From assembly GCF_032340315.1 (NCBI RefSeq), contig NZ_CP135436.1, positions 682,001 through 746,000 on the forward strand: 64,000 nucleotides of DNA, in the 5' to 3' direction. The notes beneath the pieces were generated by a model, which ran no database searches, had not been told where the DNA came from, and saw only the letters and a list, made by a program, of their open reading frames with translations. Positions 30,139 to 38,949 of the stretch are shown here, one piece after another. This DNA is from Streptococcus sp. DTU_2020_1001019_1_SI_AUS_MUR_006 (GTDB lineage Bacteria; Bacillota; Bacilli; Lactobacillales; Streptococcaceae). Both the position numbers and the translations under genes were made by a program. The first letter of the stretch is position 1, and each line of letters begins with the position of its first letter.

Positions 30139-31926
30139 CTAATCCTCTAAGACTATATCCTCTTCTTTTAGGTCTTCTATCAGATTCTGCTTATAATGAG
30201 TCAGAGAGAGTGTATGTTGACCGACCCAAGATTTTTTAAATAAGTCCAATAATTCTTTGTTTTTAATGAGGTCTTCTGGTTCTATAACCTTTTCTATTAA
30301 ATGATTATCTTCGCAGAATGATATTAGAGGATTATTATCACTTGTACTGTAGACTGTATAATCAATAGTATTGTCGAAAAAATAATAAATAAAACTCTGA
30401 AGTTTACCTGTTGGTTCGTAGAATCCTAATCCAAGAGATGAGTCGCTAGGGCTAGGAGAAATTTCAATTTTTACTGGAAAATTGAGAATGTAATATTCAA
30501 ATAAGTCCTCGTCTTTAGATTTGGCTTCTTCAAACTTAGTTAATAAAGGGATTAAGATATTATTATTAAAGCGTTGAGTACTCATATCCTCTAACATAAA
30601 AAATACTGAATCTGCACGAATGCTAAATTTTCCCGATTCTATTAGAAGAAAGCTGTAGTCCCGCATCTTACTATCCGTTTGTATATTTAGAAAATAAGCA
30701 ACAAAATATTCTTGGAAGGAACGATGGGAGAACTTGTATCTGTTTCCTTCTTTGTAGAGTACGCACAGACAGTTCTCTAAATCGTGGATAAAATTGCCTA
30801 TATTGAGAATCTTTTTAATTCGAGGAGGAAATTTTTTAAAAATTTCCTCAATCTCTGGGAAGGTAAACTCTGTTTTTGCTTTTTGGTATGTTAGAAAACA
30901 GAAGATTGCAAAACATTCTTTAAAAGTATCTGAACTTAAATCTGATAGCATTTTTCGTCGATAACTTTTCGTAGCATCGTGCTTCGAGAGCATGGTATCA
31001 AAGGCTTGATAGTAGAATAGGTGTAATTTTTGCGGGATTTCTGCATAGTCATTGTAAGTGGAGAGCATAATATTTAGTAAGAGAGGATTTGAAGCAAAGG
31101 ATTTATGTCTATCATATAAACCAGTCTCTAGATCGCAAATAAATTTATTTTTGAGTTCTTCATCGGGATATTCAATTTTTGTAATAAGACTTATAGCTTG
31201 TTCCTTAGTAAAAGGAACAGCTTTTAAAACTGTGAACCGTTGAAATTCAATGAATTCGGATTCGCTATAAGGTCTTGAAGAAAGGATGTAGTGGTTTTCA
31301 GGATATTTGTCACAAAAATCATTTAACTTCTTGAAAAATTCTTTTTGGTTTTCGCTATACAATTCATCATAGCCATCCAATAGGAATAAAAAGCATCCAG
31401 ATTGAAGTGCATAATCTAAATATTCTTCTTGGAATGTATTGTGAAATTGATTTAGTTTTTTTAACAGTAATTTTTCAAGATCTAAATGCTCCTCTTCGTT
31501 GAAATCTTTTAATTCAATAAAAATAGGAATATAGTCTTTTAATTCTAATTCACTTAGAAAAAGGTGTTTCATGAGAGTGGATTTACCAATTCCACCAGAA
31601 CCTTCAATGATTAAAAATTTTGAGAGTTCAGTTAGTACTCTTGTTTTTGTGGGCTTGATGAGTTCGGAACCTTTTTTTAAAAAAGGAACTTCAAAAAAAT
31701 CATACAGTCTTTTGGGCTCAATTCCGTAGATAATCGTTTTGATTCTACTGTATTTTTCATAAGATTTTGTCAAATAAGCTTGGAATGGAATCCCTAGATT
31801 AATTTTTGCCTCATCGAAGAGAGTTTTAACTTTGTCAGTCGTTTTGGAAATTATAGGTGAAAAGTATTTATCCAGAATAGCACTAGTAACTTGTTTTGCA
31901 ATTTCATTGTTAAAGTTTTCGTCCAT
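30139..31926 (-). CDS. NACHT-domain NTPase (candidate antiphage NLR-like protein)
   Basis: A 595-residue protein. Its central NTPase has Walker A GSGGIGKST (residues 109-117), Walker B FLFLLDGYDEL (about 179-189) with the NACHT-type DGxDE pattern, and a sensor-like SSRPYSESE. A winged-helix region follows (KFSHRSFQEYFVAYFL), then about 150 C-terminal residues without leucine-rich repeats. The first 100 residues carry no nuclease, TIR or protease motif that I can see. Bacterial NACHT proteins include established antiphage proteins; a short C-terminal sensor class lacking an obvious effector is known. It is a single AT-rich gene inserted between polC and the pepS cluster, with its own promoter. 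The defence role is inferred. Confidence 0.82.
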   Translation of the reverse strand: MDENFNNEIAKQVTSAILDKYFSPIISKTTDKVKTLFDEAKINLGIPFQAYLTKSYEKYSRIKTIIYGIEPKRLYDFFEVPFLKKGSELIKPTKTRVLTELSKFLIIEGSGGIGKSTLMKHLFLSELELKDYIPIFIELKDFNEEEHLDLEKLLLKKLNQFHNTFQEEYLDYALQSGCFLFLLDGYDELYSENQKEFFKKLNDFCDKYPENHYILSSRPYSESEFIEFQRFTVLKAVPFTKEQAISLITKIEYPDEELKNKFICDLETGLYDRHKSFASNPLLLNIMLSTYNDYAEIPQKLHLFYYQAFDTMLSKHDATKSYRRKMLSDLSSDTFKECFAIFCFLTYQKAKTEFTFPEIEEIFKKFPPRIKKILNIGNFIHDLENCLCVLYKEGNRYKFSHRSFQEYFVAYFLNIQTDSKMRDYSFLLIESGKFSIRADSVFFMLEDMSTQRFNNNILIPLLTKFEEAKSKDEDLFEYYILNFPVKIEISPSPSDSSLGLGFYEPTGKLQSFIYYFFDNTIDYTVYSTSDNNPLISFCEDNHLIEKVIEPEDLIKNKELLDLFKKSWVGQHTLSLTHYKQNLIEDLKEEDIVLED

Positions 31927-31965
31927 TATCTTTTTGCTCCTGTGTATTTTTGGGTCTTTTTATAA

Positions 31966-31994
31966 AGAGTAGCACATTAGCTTTTTTATGTCAA
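31966..31994 (-). promoter_or_regulatory. NACHT gene promoter
   Basis: On the minus strand TTGACA and TACTCT are spaced by 17 bases, about 40 bases before the start. TGTCAATATA occurs twice on the plus strand (31989 and 32012), 23 bases apart, the first covering the -35 box. Confidence 0.7.
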
Positions 31995-32127
31995 TATAAC
32001 TTAAAGAAGAGTGTCAATATAGGTGTATATTGCGTTTTCAATTCTTGGATAGTTAATTAAAAAAGCTTTATTAGCCTTGTTTTTAAATTTACATCATATG
32101 TGATATACTAGTAACGGAGGACATTTC

Positions 32128-32280
32128 ATGAAACTAAGAATTTTTGCGGAAGATAAGCCGGCTGAGAAGGTGTTTGAGTACCAATTGGAACTTGCTGATC
32201 AGACAATTCTTCTATCGACAGCACTCTTGTCAGGTGCTATTGCTTTGGCAGGATTATTTTCTGCTTTGAAAGAAAAATAA
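32128..32280 (+). CDS. 50-residue small protein upstream of pepS
   Basis: ATG 32128 follows ACGGAGGACATTTC, a strong ribosome site, and TATACT lies about 20 bases further up. The product has a charged N-terminus (MKLRIFAEDKPAEKVFEYQL) and a hydrophobic C-terminal half (ILLSTALLSGAIALAGLFSA). It ends 19 bases before pepS and is probably cotranscribed with it. Unknown function. Confidence 0.7.
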   Translation: MKLRIFAEDKPAEKVFEYQLELADQTILLSTALLSGAIALAGLFSALKEK

Positions 32281-32299
32281 AATAGAAAAGAGAAACAAC

Positions 32300-33541
32300 A
32301 TGGTTTTACCAAATTTTAAAGAAAATCTAGAAAAATATGCTAAGTTGTTGGTTGCAAACGGTGTGAATGTGCAACCTGGTCATACCTTGGCTCTCTCAAT
32401 CGATGTGGAGCAACGTGAGTTGGCTCACTTAATCGTTAAAGAGGCTTATGCACTTGGTGCACACGAAGTTATCGTTCAATGGGCAGATGACTTTGTAAAC
32501 CGTGAGAAATTCCTGCACGCGCCACTAGAGCGTTTGGACAATGTGCCAGAATACAAGATTGCTGAGATGAACTACCTTCTTGAAAACAAAGCAAGTCGTC
32601 TTGGTGTCCGTTCTTCTGACCCAGGTGCCTTGAACGGAGTTGATGCAGAAAAACTTTCAGCTTCTGCCAAAGCTATGGGAATTGCTATGAAGCCAATGCG
32701 TATCGCCACTCAATCTAACAAGGTTAGCTGGACGGTTGCTGCTGCAGCTGGACTCGAGTGGGCTAAGAAAGTCTTTCCAAATGCAGCAAGCGACGAAGAA
32801 GCAGTAGACCTCCTTTGGGACCAAATCTTCAAGACTTGCCGTATCTACGAAGAAGATCCAGTTAAGGCTTGGGAAGAACATGCAGCTATTCTAAAGAGCA
32901 AGGCAGAGATGCTCAACAAAGAACAATTCTCAGCTCTTCATTACACAGCACCTGGAACAGATTTGACACTTGGCTTGCCTAAGAACCACGTTTGGGAATC
33001 AGCTGGAGCGATCAATGCTCAAGGTGAAGGATTCTTGCCAAATATGCCAACAGAAGAAGTCTTTACAGCTCCTGATTTCCGTCGCGCGGATGGTTATGTA
33101 ACGTCTACAAAACCTCTTAGCTACAATGGAAATATCATCGAAGGCATCAAGGTAACCTTTGAAAACGGTCAAATCGTTGATATTACTGCCGAGAAGGGTG
33201 ATCAGGTTATGAAGGACCTTGTCTTTAAGAATGCTGGTGCGCGTGCCTTGGGTGAATGTGCCTTGGTACCAGATCCAAGCCCAATTTCTCAGTCAGGGAT
33301 TACCTTCTTTAATACTCTTTTCGATGAGAATGCTTCGAACCACTTGGCTATCGGTGCAGCTTACGCAACCAGTGTTGTTGGTGGAGCAGAGATGAGCGAA
33401 GAAGAGCTTGAAGCAGCAGGACTTAATCGTTCAGACGTTCACGTTGACTTTATGATTGGTTCCAACCAAATGGATATCGATGGTATCCGTGAGGATGGAA
33501 CACGCGTACCTCTCTTCCGCAATGGAGATTGGGCAAATTAA
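32300..33541 (+). CDS. pepS: aminopeptidase PepS (M29 family)
   Basis: A 413-residue cytoplasmic metallo-aminopeptidase that removes N-terminal residues from peptides. M29 metal-ligand regions are visible: PNMPTEEVF, LGECALVPD, NHLAIG and DVHVDFMIGS. AAGAGAAACAAC precedes the ATG. Length is normal. The next small membrane gene follows ten bases later. Confidence 0.95.
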   Translation: MVLPNFKENLEKYAKLLVANGVNVQPGHTLALSIDVEQRELAHLIVKEAYALGAHEVIVQWADDFVNREKFLHAPLERLDNVPEYKIAEMNYLLENKASRLGVRSSDPGALNGVDAEKLSASAKAMGIAMKPMRIATQSNKVSWTVAAAAGLEWAKKVFPNAASDEEAVDLLWDQIFKTCRIYEEDPVKAWEEHAAILKSKAEMLNKEQFSALHYTAPGTDLTLGLPKNHVWESAGAINAQGEGFLPNMPTEEVFTAPDFRRADGYVTSTKPLSYNGNIIEGIKVTFENGQIVDITAEKGDQVMKDLVFKNAGARALGECALVPDPSPISQSGITFFNTLFDENASNHLAIGAAYATSVVGGAEMSEEELEAAGLNRSDVHVDFMIGSNQMDIDGIREDGTRVPLFRNGDWAN

Positions 33542-33550
33542 GGAGAAGCT

Positions 33551-33781
33551 ATGCTTGGAAGTATGTTTGTCGGACTTTTAATCGGACTACTAGCAGGAGC
33601 TATCACCAATCGTGGCGAACGTATGGGATGCTTCGGGAAAATGTTTCTCGGCTGGATTGGTGCCTTTCTAGGACAATTACTCTTTGGTTCTTGGGGACCA
33701 AGCCTAAGCGGTACAGCCATTATCCCATCAGTTCTCGGTGCCATGATTTTACTAGCCATCTTCTGGGAAAGAGGAAGCTAA
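33551..33781 (+). CDS. GlsB/YeaQ/YmgE-family small membrane protein
   Basis: A 76-residue protein with three hydrophobic segments. The glycine-rich first span (FVGLLIGLLAGAITNRGE) and the following GCFGKMFLGWIGAFLGQLLF are typical of the transglycosylase-associated/YeaQ family. AAGGAGAAGCT precedes the ATG ten bases after pepS, so the two are cotranscribed. Function unknown. Confidence 0.82.
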   Translation: MLGSMFVGLLIGLLAGAITNRGERMGCFGKMFLGWIGAFLGQLLFGSWGPSLSGTAIIPSVLGAMILLAIFWERGS

Positions 33782-33818
33782 GTTTCGCTTTAGAAGGCAG
33801 ATTAACTCTAAAGAATAA

Positions 33819-33999
33819 GAGAGAGGCTGGGACAAAAGTCCTAGCCTCTCAATTGTCTTTGGATTGTCGATCAAGACGCAGTGGTTGAGTGGCCTCTACT
33901 ACGCTGATTTCATCAGCTTTTACAGCCCTACTCAACTGTGCGGAGGTGGGACGACGAAATCGAATTCTAACGAATTACCGATTTCTGTCCCACTCTCTC
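33819..33999. repeat. palindromic MITE-like intergenic element
   Basis: The ends GAGAGAGGCTGGGACA and TGTCCCACTCTCTC are inverted repeats 181 bases apart. Inside, TGGTTGAGT pairs with ACTCAACTG, and CGCTGAT with ATCAGC. The left end also forms a local hairpin with TCCTAGCCTCTC. No ORF is present. The stretch GACGCAGTGGTTGA recurs at about 4285 near the pgi fragment. Mobilisation is inferred from the ends only. Confidence 0.6.
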
Positions 34000-34108
34000 T
34001 TTTTAGGTCGCTAGATAAAGTCATTTGAAAGCATTCATCTAAGCTTAGCCACAGAGCTTTCAGTGACTGGTTCTTTTTATATTGCCTCAAGTATGGTACA
34101 ATAAAAGC

Positions 34109-35017
34109 ATGAGAATTCAACAATTACACTATATTATCAAAATTGTAGAGACAGGTTCGATGAATGAAGCTGCCAAGCAACTCTTCATTACGCAGCCTAG
34201 TCTATCAAATGCAGTTCGTGACCTAGAAAATGAGATGGGAATTGAGATTTTTATTCGAAATCCTAAGGGAATCACCCTCACACGTGATGGAATGGAATTT
34301 CTATCTTATGCTCGTCAGGTTGTTGAGCAAACTCAACTTCTAGAAGAACGCTATAAAAATCCGATCGCTCATCGCGAGCTTTTTAGTGTGTCTTCGCAAC
34401 ACTATGCTTTTGTGGTCAATGCTTTTGTTTCCTTGCTCAAGAAGAGCGATATGGAAAAGTACGAGCTTTTTTTGCGTGAAACCAGAACCTGGGAAATCAT
34501 TGACGACGTCAAGAACTTCCGCAGTGAAGTCGGAGTCCTCTTTTTAAATAGCTATAACCGAGATGTTCTTTCGAAGATGTTGGATGACAATCATCTGGTT
34601 GCCCATCACCTCTTTACAGCACAACCCCATATCTTTGTCAGCAAGTCCAACCCACTTGCCCAAAAAGAAAAGGTGCAGTTGGCAGACCTAGAAGACTTCC
34701 CATACTTGAGCTATGACCAAGGAACCCATAATTCCTTCTATTTCTCAGAAGAGATTTTGTCACAGGAACACCACAAGAAATCCATCGTGGTTAGTGACCG
34801 TGCGACCTTGTTCAATCTCTTGATTGGTTTGGACGGTTATACCATCGCGACAGGTATCCTCAATAGTAATCTCAACGGAGACAATATCGTCTCTATTCCA
34901 CTTGATATTGATGATCCCATTGAGCTGGTTTATATCCAGCATGAGAAAACAAGCTTGTCTAAGATGGGTGAACGTTTCATCGAGTATTTGCTTGAAGAAG
35001 TTCGTTTTGATAGCTAA
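34109..35017 (+). CDS. cpsY: LysR-family regulator, CpsY-like
   Basis: A 302-residue LysR-type regulator. The N-terminal helix-turn-helix is MNEAAKQLFITQPSLSNAVR, and the effector-binding domain fills the rest. I start at ATG 34109 (MRIQQLHYIIKIVETGS), since a TACAAT -10 box lies just upstream and longer versions would include it. The sequence resembles the CpsY regulators of pyogenic streptococci, linked there to methionine supply and wall changes; that assignment is from memory. It lies 30 bases before queA. Confidence 0.75.
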   Translation: MRIQQLHYIIKIVETGSMNEAAKQLFITQPSLSNAVRDLENEMGIEIFIRNPKGITLTRDGMEFLSYARQVVEQTQLLEERYKNPIAHRELFSVSSQHYAFVVNAFVSLLKKSDMEKYELFLRETRTWEIIDDVKNFRSEVGVLFLNSYNRDVLSKMLDDNHLVAHHLFTAQPHIFVSKSNPLAQKEKVQLADLEDFPYLSYDQGTHNSFYFSEEILSQEHHKKSIVVSDRATLFNLLIGLDGYTIATGILNSNLNGDNIVSIPLDIDDPIELVYIQHEKTSLSKMGERFIEYLLEEVRFDS

Positions 35018-35047
35018 TCATAAGTACATTAGAAAAGAAAAGGAAAT

Positions 35048-36085
35048 ATGACAACAATGAATACCAATGATTTTGATTTTCACTTGCCAGAGGAATTGAT
35101 TGCACAAACTCCTTTGGAAAAGCGTGATGCCTCTAAGCTTTTGATGGTCAATCGCCAGACTGGGGAATTTCAAGATCGCCATTTTCACTCCATTATTGAA
35201 ATGCTAGAGCCAGGTGATGCTCTGGTTATGAATGATACACGTGTTCTGCCAGCGCGACTTCATGGTCAAAAGGAAGAAACAGGGGGCCACGTTGAACTCT
35301 TGCTTTTGAAAAATACAGCTGGAGACGAATGGGAAGTCTTGGCAAAACCTGCTAAACGTCTCAAGGTCGGTGCCCGTGTTGTCTTTGGTGATGGTCGCCT
35401 AAGCGCAGTCGTGACCGAGGAATTAACCCATGGAGGCCGTATTGTCCGTTTTGAGTATGAAGGGATTTTCCTAGAAGTGCTTGAAAGCCTGGGAGAAATG
35501 CCGCTTCCTCCTTATATCCACGAAAAGTTGGATGACCGTGAACGGTACCAAACAGTCTATGCCAAGGAAAGTGGTTCAGCTGCTGCTCCAACTGCAGGTC
35601 TGCATTTTACCAAAGAATTACTGGAAGAAATCCAGCAAAAAGGGGTTCACCTAGTTTACTTGACCTTGCATGTTGGACTTGGAACCTTTAGACCTGTTTC
35701 AGTAGATAATCTAGATGAACATGAGATGCACTCAGAGTTTTATCAATTGTCTGAAGAAGCTGCAGCGACCTTGCGTCAGGTCAAGGAAAATGGTGGCCGT
35801 GTCATTGCCGTGGGGACAACCTCTATCCGTACGCTAGAAACCATCGGAAGCAAGTTTGATGGTCAGATCCAAGCAGACTCTGGTTGGACCAATATCTTTA
35901 TCAAGCCAGGTTATGACTGGAAGGTTGTGGATGCTTTTTCTACTAATTTCCATTTGCCGAAGTCTACCTTGGTCATGCTCGTTTCTGCCTTTGCAGGCCG
36001 TGAATTGGTTCTTGAAGCCTACCAGCATGCTATCGACCAAAAGTACCGTTTCTTTAGCTTTGGTGATGCCATGTTTATCTATTAA
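35048..36085 (+). CDS. queA: S-adenosylmethionine:tRNA ribosyltransferase-isomerase
   Basis: A 345-residue enzyme that transfers and isomerises the ribosyl part of SAM onto preQ1-modified tRNA, giving epoxyqueuosine. Family stretches are [32 protein letters not shown] and [16 protein letters not shown] 35048 lies three bases after AGGA; ATG 35057 ([10 protein letters not shown]) is the usual family start and may be the real one. The precursor genes queCDEF lie at 60.6-62.9 kb. Confidence 0.95.
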   Translation: MTTMNTNDFDFHLPEELIAQTPLEKRDASKLLMVNRQTGEFQDRHFHSIIEMLEPGDALVMNDTRVLPARLHGQKEETGGHVELLLLKNTAGDEWEVLAKPAKRLKVGARVVFGDGRLSAVVTEELTHGGRIVRFEYEGIFLEVLESLGEMPLPPYIHEKLDDRERYQTVYAKESGSAAAPTAGLHFTKELLEEIQQKGVHLVYLTLHVGLGTFRPVSVDNLDEHEMHSEFYQLSEEAAATLRQVKENGGRVIAVGTTSIRTLETIGSKFDGQIQADSGWTNIFIKPGYDWKVVDAFSTNFHLPKSTLVMLVSAFAGRELVLEAYQHAIDQKYRFFSFGDAMFIY

Positions 36086-36091
36086 AAATAG

Positions 36092-36124
36092 AAGGGCTAA
36101 TTCCTGATTGGATTAGCCTTTTTT
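36092..36124 (+). terminator. queA terminator
   Basis: GGGCTAAT pairs with ATTAGCC, followed by TTTTTT. Confidence 0.88.
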
Positions 36125-36264
36125 GATGTCAAATAGCTATTGAATTATATGGAAATAAATGATACACTGAAAACTACAGGTTAGCCGTCAAAAATATATG
36201 TAATTTCAAGCTAGCTATTTTAGATGCAGATGAAACTGTATCATCATTTTAAAAGGAGATTATC

Positions 36265-36813
36265 ATGAAAAAAACATTGCGCTACACCAGTCTTTCAGCT
36301 CTTGCCTTGTTAGCTGCGGTGACACTTGCTGCTTGTGGAGGAAATGCTGAAAAAACTACAGCATCTTCAAGTAAAGAGGCCTCATCCTCTAAAGTAACAA
36401 AGGAGTCATCAAGTAAAACAAAAGCTAGTCAAAAAGAGGAGCAGAAGTCTGAGACAAGTTCTTCAAGCGCTACAGCTACTCAAACTGAGACAAAGGCGGA
36501 AAATAAAAAAGATTATTCTAAATTCCTTGGGACTTGGGAGAATTATGCTGGAACAACTGCTACAGTAACAGCGGATGGAATCGTGACCATTCAAAGCTCA
36601 AAAGGCACCTTTAAATATGAGATGGACAAAGTAGAGGAGAAGGACGGTTACTATTTGACAGGAATTCATCTTGTTGGTGGTGGAGAAGGTGCACGCCTTA
36701 TCTTTACCCCAGCAGGCGTAGCAAATGAATTAACTGGTACGGATGGTAGCCAAGACGTCTTGGCAATCGGCCAATCACCAAGTGACAAAGATAGTCATTT
36801 TTATCGTAATTAA
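36265..36813 (+). CDS. putative lipoprotein
   Basis: A 182-residue exported protein with a lipoprotein signal peptide and lipobox (ALALLAAVTLAACGG; cysteine at residue 24). A low-complexity Ser/Lys/Thr/Glu linker (residues 30-88) spaces a C-terminal globular domain (FLGTWENYAGTTATVTADGI to the end) from the membrane. AAAAGGAGATTATC precedes the ATG. The C-terminal domain resembles repeats found in other streptococcal lipoproteins of unknown role. Confidence 0.8.
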   Translation: MKKTLRYTSLSALALLAAVTLAACGGNAEKTTASSSKEASSSKVTKESSSKTKASQKEEQKSETSSSSATATQTETKAENKKDYSKFLGTWENYAGTTATVTADGIVTIQSSKGTFKYEMDKVEEKDGYYLTGIHLVGGGEGARLIFTPAGVANELTGTDGSQDVLAIGQSPSDKDSHFYRN

Positions 36814-36827
36814 GAGTGAAAAGAAGA

Positions 36828-36856
36828 AGTGAGCCAAATCGATGGCTCACTTTTTG
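36828..36856 (+). terminator. lipoprotein gene terminator
   Basis: AGTGAGCCA pairs with TGGCTCACT, then TTTTT. A second hairpin, AAAAAGCCTTG / CAAGGCTTTTT, follows at 36896-36920. Confidence 0.85.
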
Positions 36857-36910
36857 AGTGGTGAAAAGTATGGATGAGATTGATTTGATAAGAAAAAAAG
36901 CCTTGATTCC

Positions 36911-36943
36911 AAGGCTTTTTCCTGTTGTTTAGATGCCCCCTGC
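36911..36943. other. candidate attachment site (duplicated tRNA-Lys 3' flank)
   Basis: AAGGCTTTTTCCTGTTG plus TTTAGATGCCCCCTGCA repeats, with a one-base difference, the 3' end and flank of the tRNA-Lys gene at 40385-40419. Duplicated tRNA 3' ends mark integration of elements with tyrosine recombinases. The 3.4 kb between the two copies carries IS remnants and accessory genes. No integrase remains. Confidence 0.6.
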
Positions 36944-37138
36944 ATGAATTTGTAAGAACTTTTCATATTAAAAATAAACAAAAATGTTGAAATATAGCTG
37001 ATTTTAGGGAAATACTTTTAGGTATTTTCAATGTCAGGATTTAAAAATGGGGCAAAAGTGGGGCAAAAACAAATTAACGAAAAAAATATCGAGTTCGTGC
37101 ATCAAGTAAATGATAAATTGCAAGAATAAGTGCAACAT
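36944..37138. other. AT-rich noncoding stretch in the tRNA-Lys island
   Basis: No convincing gene is seen. ATGGGGCAAAAGTGGGGCAAAAACAAA is a short direct duplication (37048-37070) of a kind often seen near the end of integrase genes, but no integrase frame is readable. The end of an IS30-type inverted repeat lies at about 37105-37133. Confidence 0.4.
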
Positions 37139-37245
37139 TTACTCGAACTCATCCTCTAGAGCTTCACTAGCAGTTCTGTAAGCTAAACATTTTCGTGGTC
37201 GGTGATTGATATCATATAAAGCCTTGGTTCCCAAAGCTTTTTTAT
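37139..37245 (-). pseudogene. IS30-family transposase, C-terminal fragment
   Basis: The minus strand reads YDINHRPRKCLAYRTASEAL and EDEFE before a stop at 37139. The xNHRPRKCL motif is typical of IS30-family transposase C-termini. Only about 35 codons remain. The outer end AATGATAAATTGCAAGAATA matches the end of the other fragment at about 38592. The upstream part has been replaced up to the LtrA-like gene. Confidence 0.75.
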
Positions 37246-37257
37246 GTTATAAACTCA

Positions 37258-38403
37258 TTAAAAGAACCCCCAGTTAGATTTGGAATATTTTTTATTCTGT
37301 GTCATATAAAAATAAATAGAATGAATAGCTATAGCTAGAGCTAAAATGGTTGTTATACTCACTACTATTATAGGATTAGAAGCAAAGATTAAAGAGAGAA
37401 TCAAGGCAGCCAGATAGAGTGTAGCTTGGACACAGTAGTAACTTTTCGAATAGCGAAGATAGTGTTTGTTATGGGGCCCATTTACTAGGACAGCAGCTTG
37501 AAAGAGGCCAAATCCGATATAAGAGAAGCTGGTTGCAAAGAGACGATTAGCTTCAGGATTCTGAAGAAATCCCATCGATACAGTCATCATCATAAGTCCA
37601 ATGAAAATAGGATAGTGACTGTAAATTAGAAATAGCCCCTTTTGATTAGATTTTTCATCAATAGCATGGTCGAATTGACCAAAATAAAACAAGAACAGAG
37701 AAATCATAATAATGAAATAAAGAACCGAATAAATCGAGAAATTCTCGATTGTAAAGAAGTTAGCTAGCTCCGTAATCATCTCTCCAAACATAATAATGAC
37801 AAGAAGGGAGATGCGCTCGATTAAATGGGGGAGATTTACCTGGAAATGCTCATCTTTACTAATCGAGGTAATTGGCGTAATAAATGTTAGCAGAATACTA
37901 GCATAAAGGATATAGACTCCAATGTAAATAGGAAGAAGAGCTGCTAGATAGATTTCTAAACTTCGTAGACCTGTTATCCATAGAAAACCTTTGATACTTT
38001 CCCTATGAACATTATCGGTTGATTTTTTAAAAAACTCAACCAAATATTGAAAAAATAAGGTAAGGGTTAATGTACCAATAGCCCAACAGACATAATGAAA
38101 ATATTGTTGCCAATCAGGTCCAATCATATTGGCTATAAAGAGTAAAATTCCCATTTTGATAAACATGATTACTATGTTAAATAAAGAGTTCTTTCCATAG
38201 CGATTGGTATAATCGGTTTGAATCATCCAGGAATCGATGAGAAGCAAGACAGACATGAAAAAATCAAGCAAAGAATTCCAAGTCAAAATACCGTTATGAA
38301 GATGGTCAATTAAAGTAGTTACTTTTGAAATTGCAAAAACAAAAACTAAGTCATAAAAAAGTTCTGAAAATTCTACACGTTTATGTTTAATAAGAGTTGT
38401 CAT
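37258..38403 (-). CDS. low temperature requirement protein A (LtrA) family
   Basis: A 381-residue integral membrane protein with about ten to twelve spans. The N-terminus VEFSELFYDLVFVFAISKVT is the diagnostic start of the LtrA family, and LIERISLLVIIMFGEMI is another conserved stretch. The family is named from a Listeria gene needed for growth in the cold, but the transport or signalling activity is unknown. AAAGGACTTAAG precedes the ATG. It sits inside the tRNA-Lys island between two IS30 remnants, so it was probably gained by transfer. Confidence 0.85.
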   Translation of the reverse strand: MTTLIKHKRVEFSELFYDLVFVFAISKVTTLIDHLHNGILTWNSLLDFFMSVLLLIDSWMIQTDYTNRYGKNSLFNIVIMFIKMGILLFIANMIGPDWQQYFHYVCWAIGTLTLTLFFQYLVEFFKKSTDNVHRESIKGFLWITGLRSLEIYLAALLPIYIGVYILYASILLTFITPITSISKDEHFQVNLPHLIERISLLVIIMFGEMITELANFFTIENFSIYSVLYFIIMISLFLFYFGQFDHAIDEKSNQKGLFLIYSHYPIFIGLMMMTVSMGFLQNPEANRLFATSFSYIGFGLFQAAVLVNGPHNKHYLRYSKSYYCVQATLYLAALILSLIFASNPIIVVSITTILALAIAIHSIYFYMTQNKKYSKSNWGFF

Positions 38404-38591
38404 CTTAAGTCCTTTCTATTCTAGAAGTACAATTTATTATAACAGAAAATGGTAATGAAAGAAAAGGATATGCTTAAATAATTTCATGTGGCGCGAATTG
38501 TCAAAACCCTAACTTCTTTTGTCAGTTACTTGTCGGTTTCTGTTTTGTATAATAATCTCACAAATCAAATGAAATAAAGAGGAAATCATTA

Positions 38592-38949
38592 TGTCAAATG
38601 ATAAATTGTAAAATATAGTGCAAGAAAAAAACTCATAGCGTTTCATTGGTGTAAACTGTAAGTAACCACACAAACAGAACCCGAGGAAAAACTATGAGCT
38701 ACTCCCATCTTACCATAACCGACCGAATAAAGATAGAAACTTACTTAGAATTAGGTTTGAAAACTTGCCAAATTGCAAATAAACTTGGCGTCCATAAGTC
38801 TACTATTTCAAGAGAGTTAAGACGATGCCAAAATGGTTATTCCGTAGCCTTAGCACAGGAACAATACGACCACAGGGTTAAGAAAAATGTCGGAAGTCTC
38901 GTTTGACACCAAAGTTGAAAAAGGAATTTGAGGACGGTTTAAAATCCTA
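38592..38949 (+). pseudogene. IS30-family element, 5' end with truncated, frameshifted transposase
   Basis: After an end sequence AATGATAAATTGTAAAATA (38592), ATG 38694 encodes the transposase N-terminus with its helix-turn-helix (YLELGLKTCQIANKLGVHKS, then TISRELRRCQNG). The frame stops at 38906; the +1 frame continues with CRKSRLTPKLKKEFEDGLKS, showing a frameshift in the A-run near 38883. It is cut at 38949 by the aldo/keto reductase gene. The catalytic part is missing. Confidence 0.82.
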
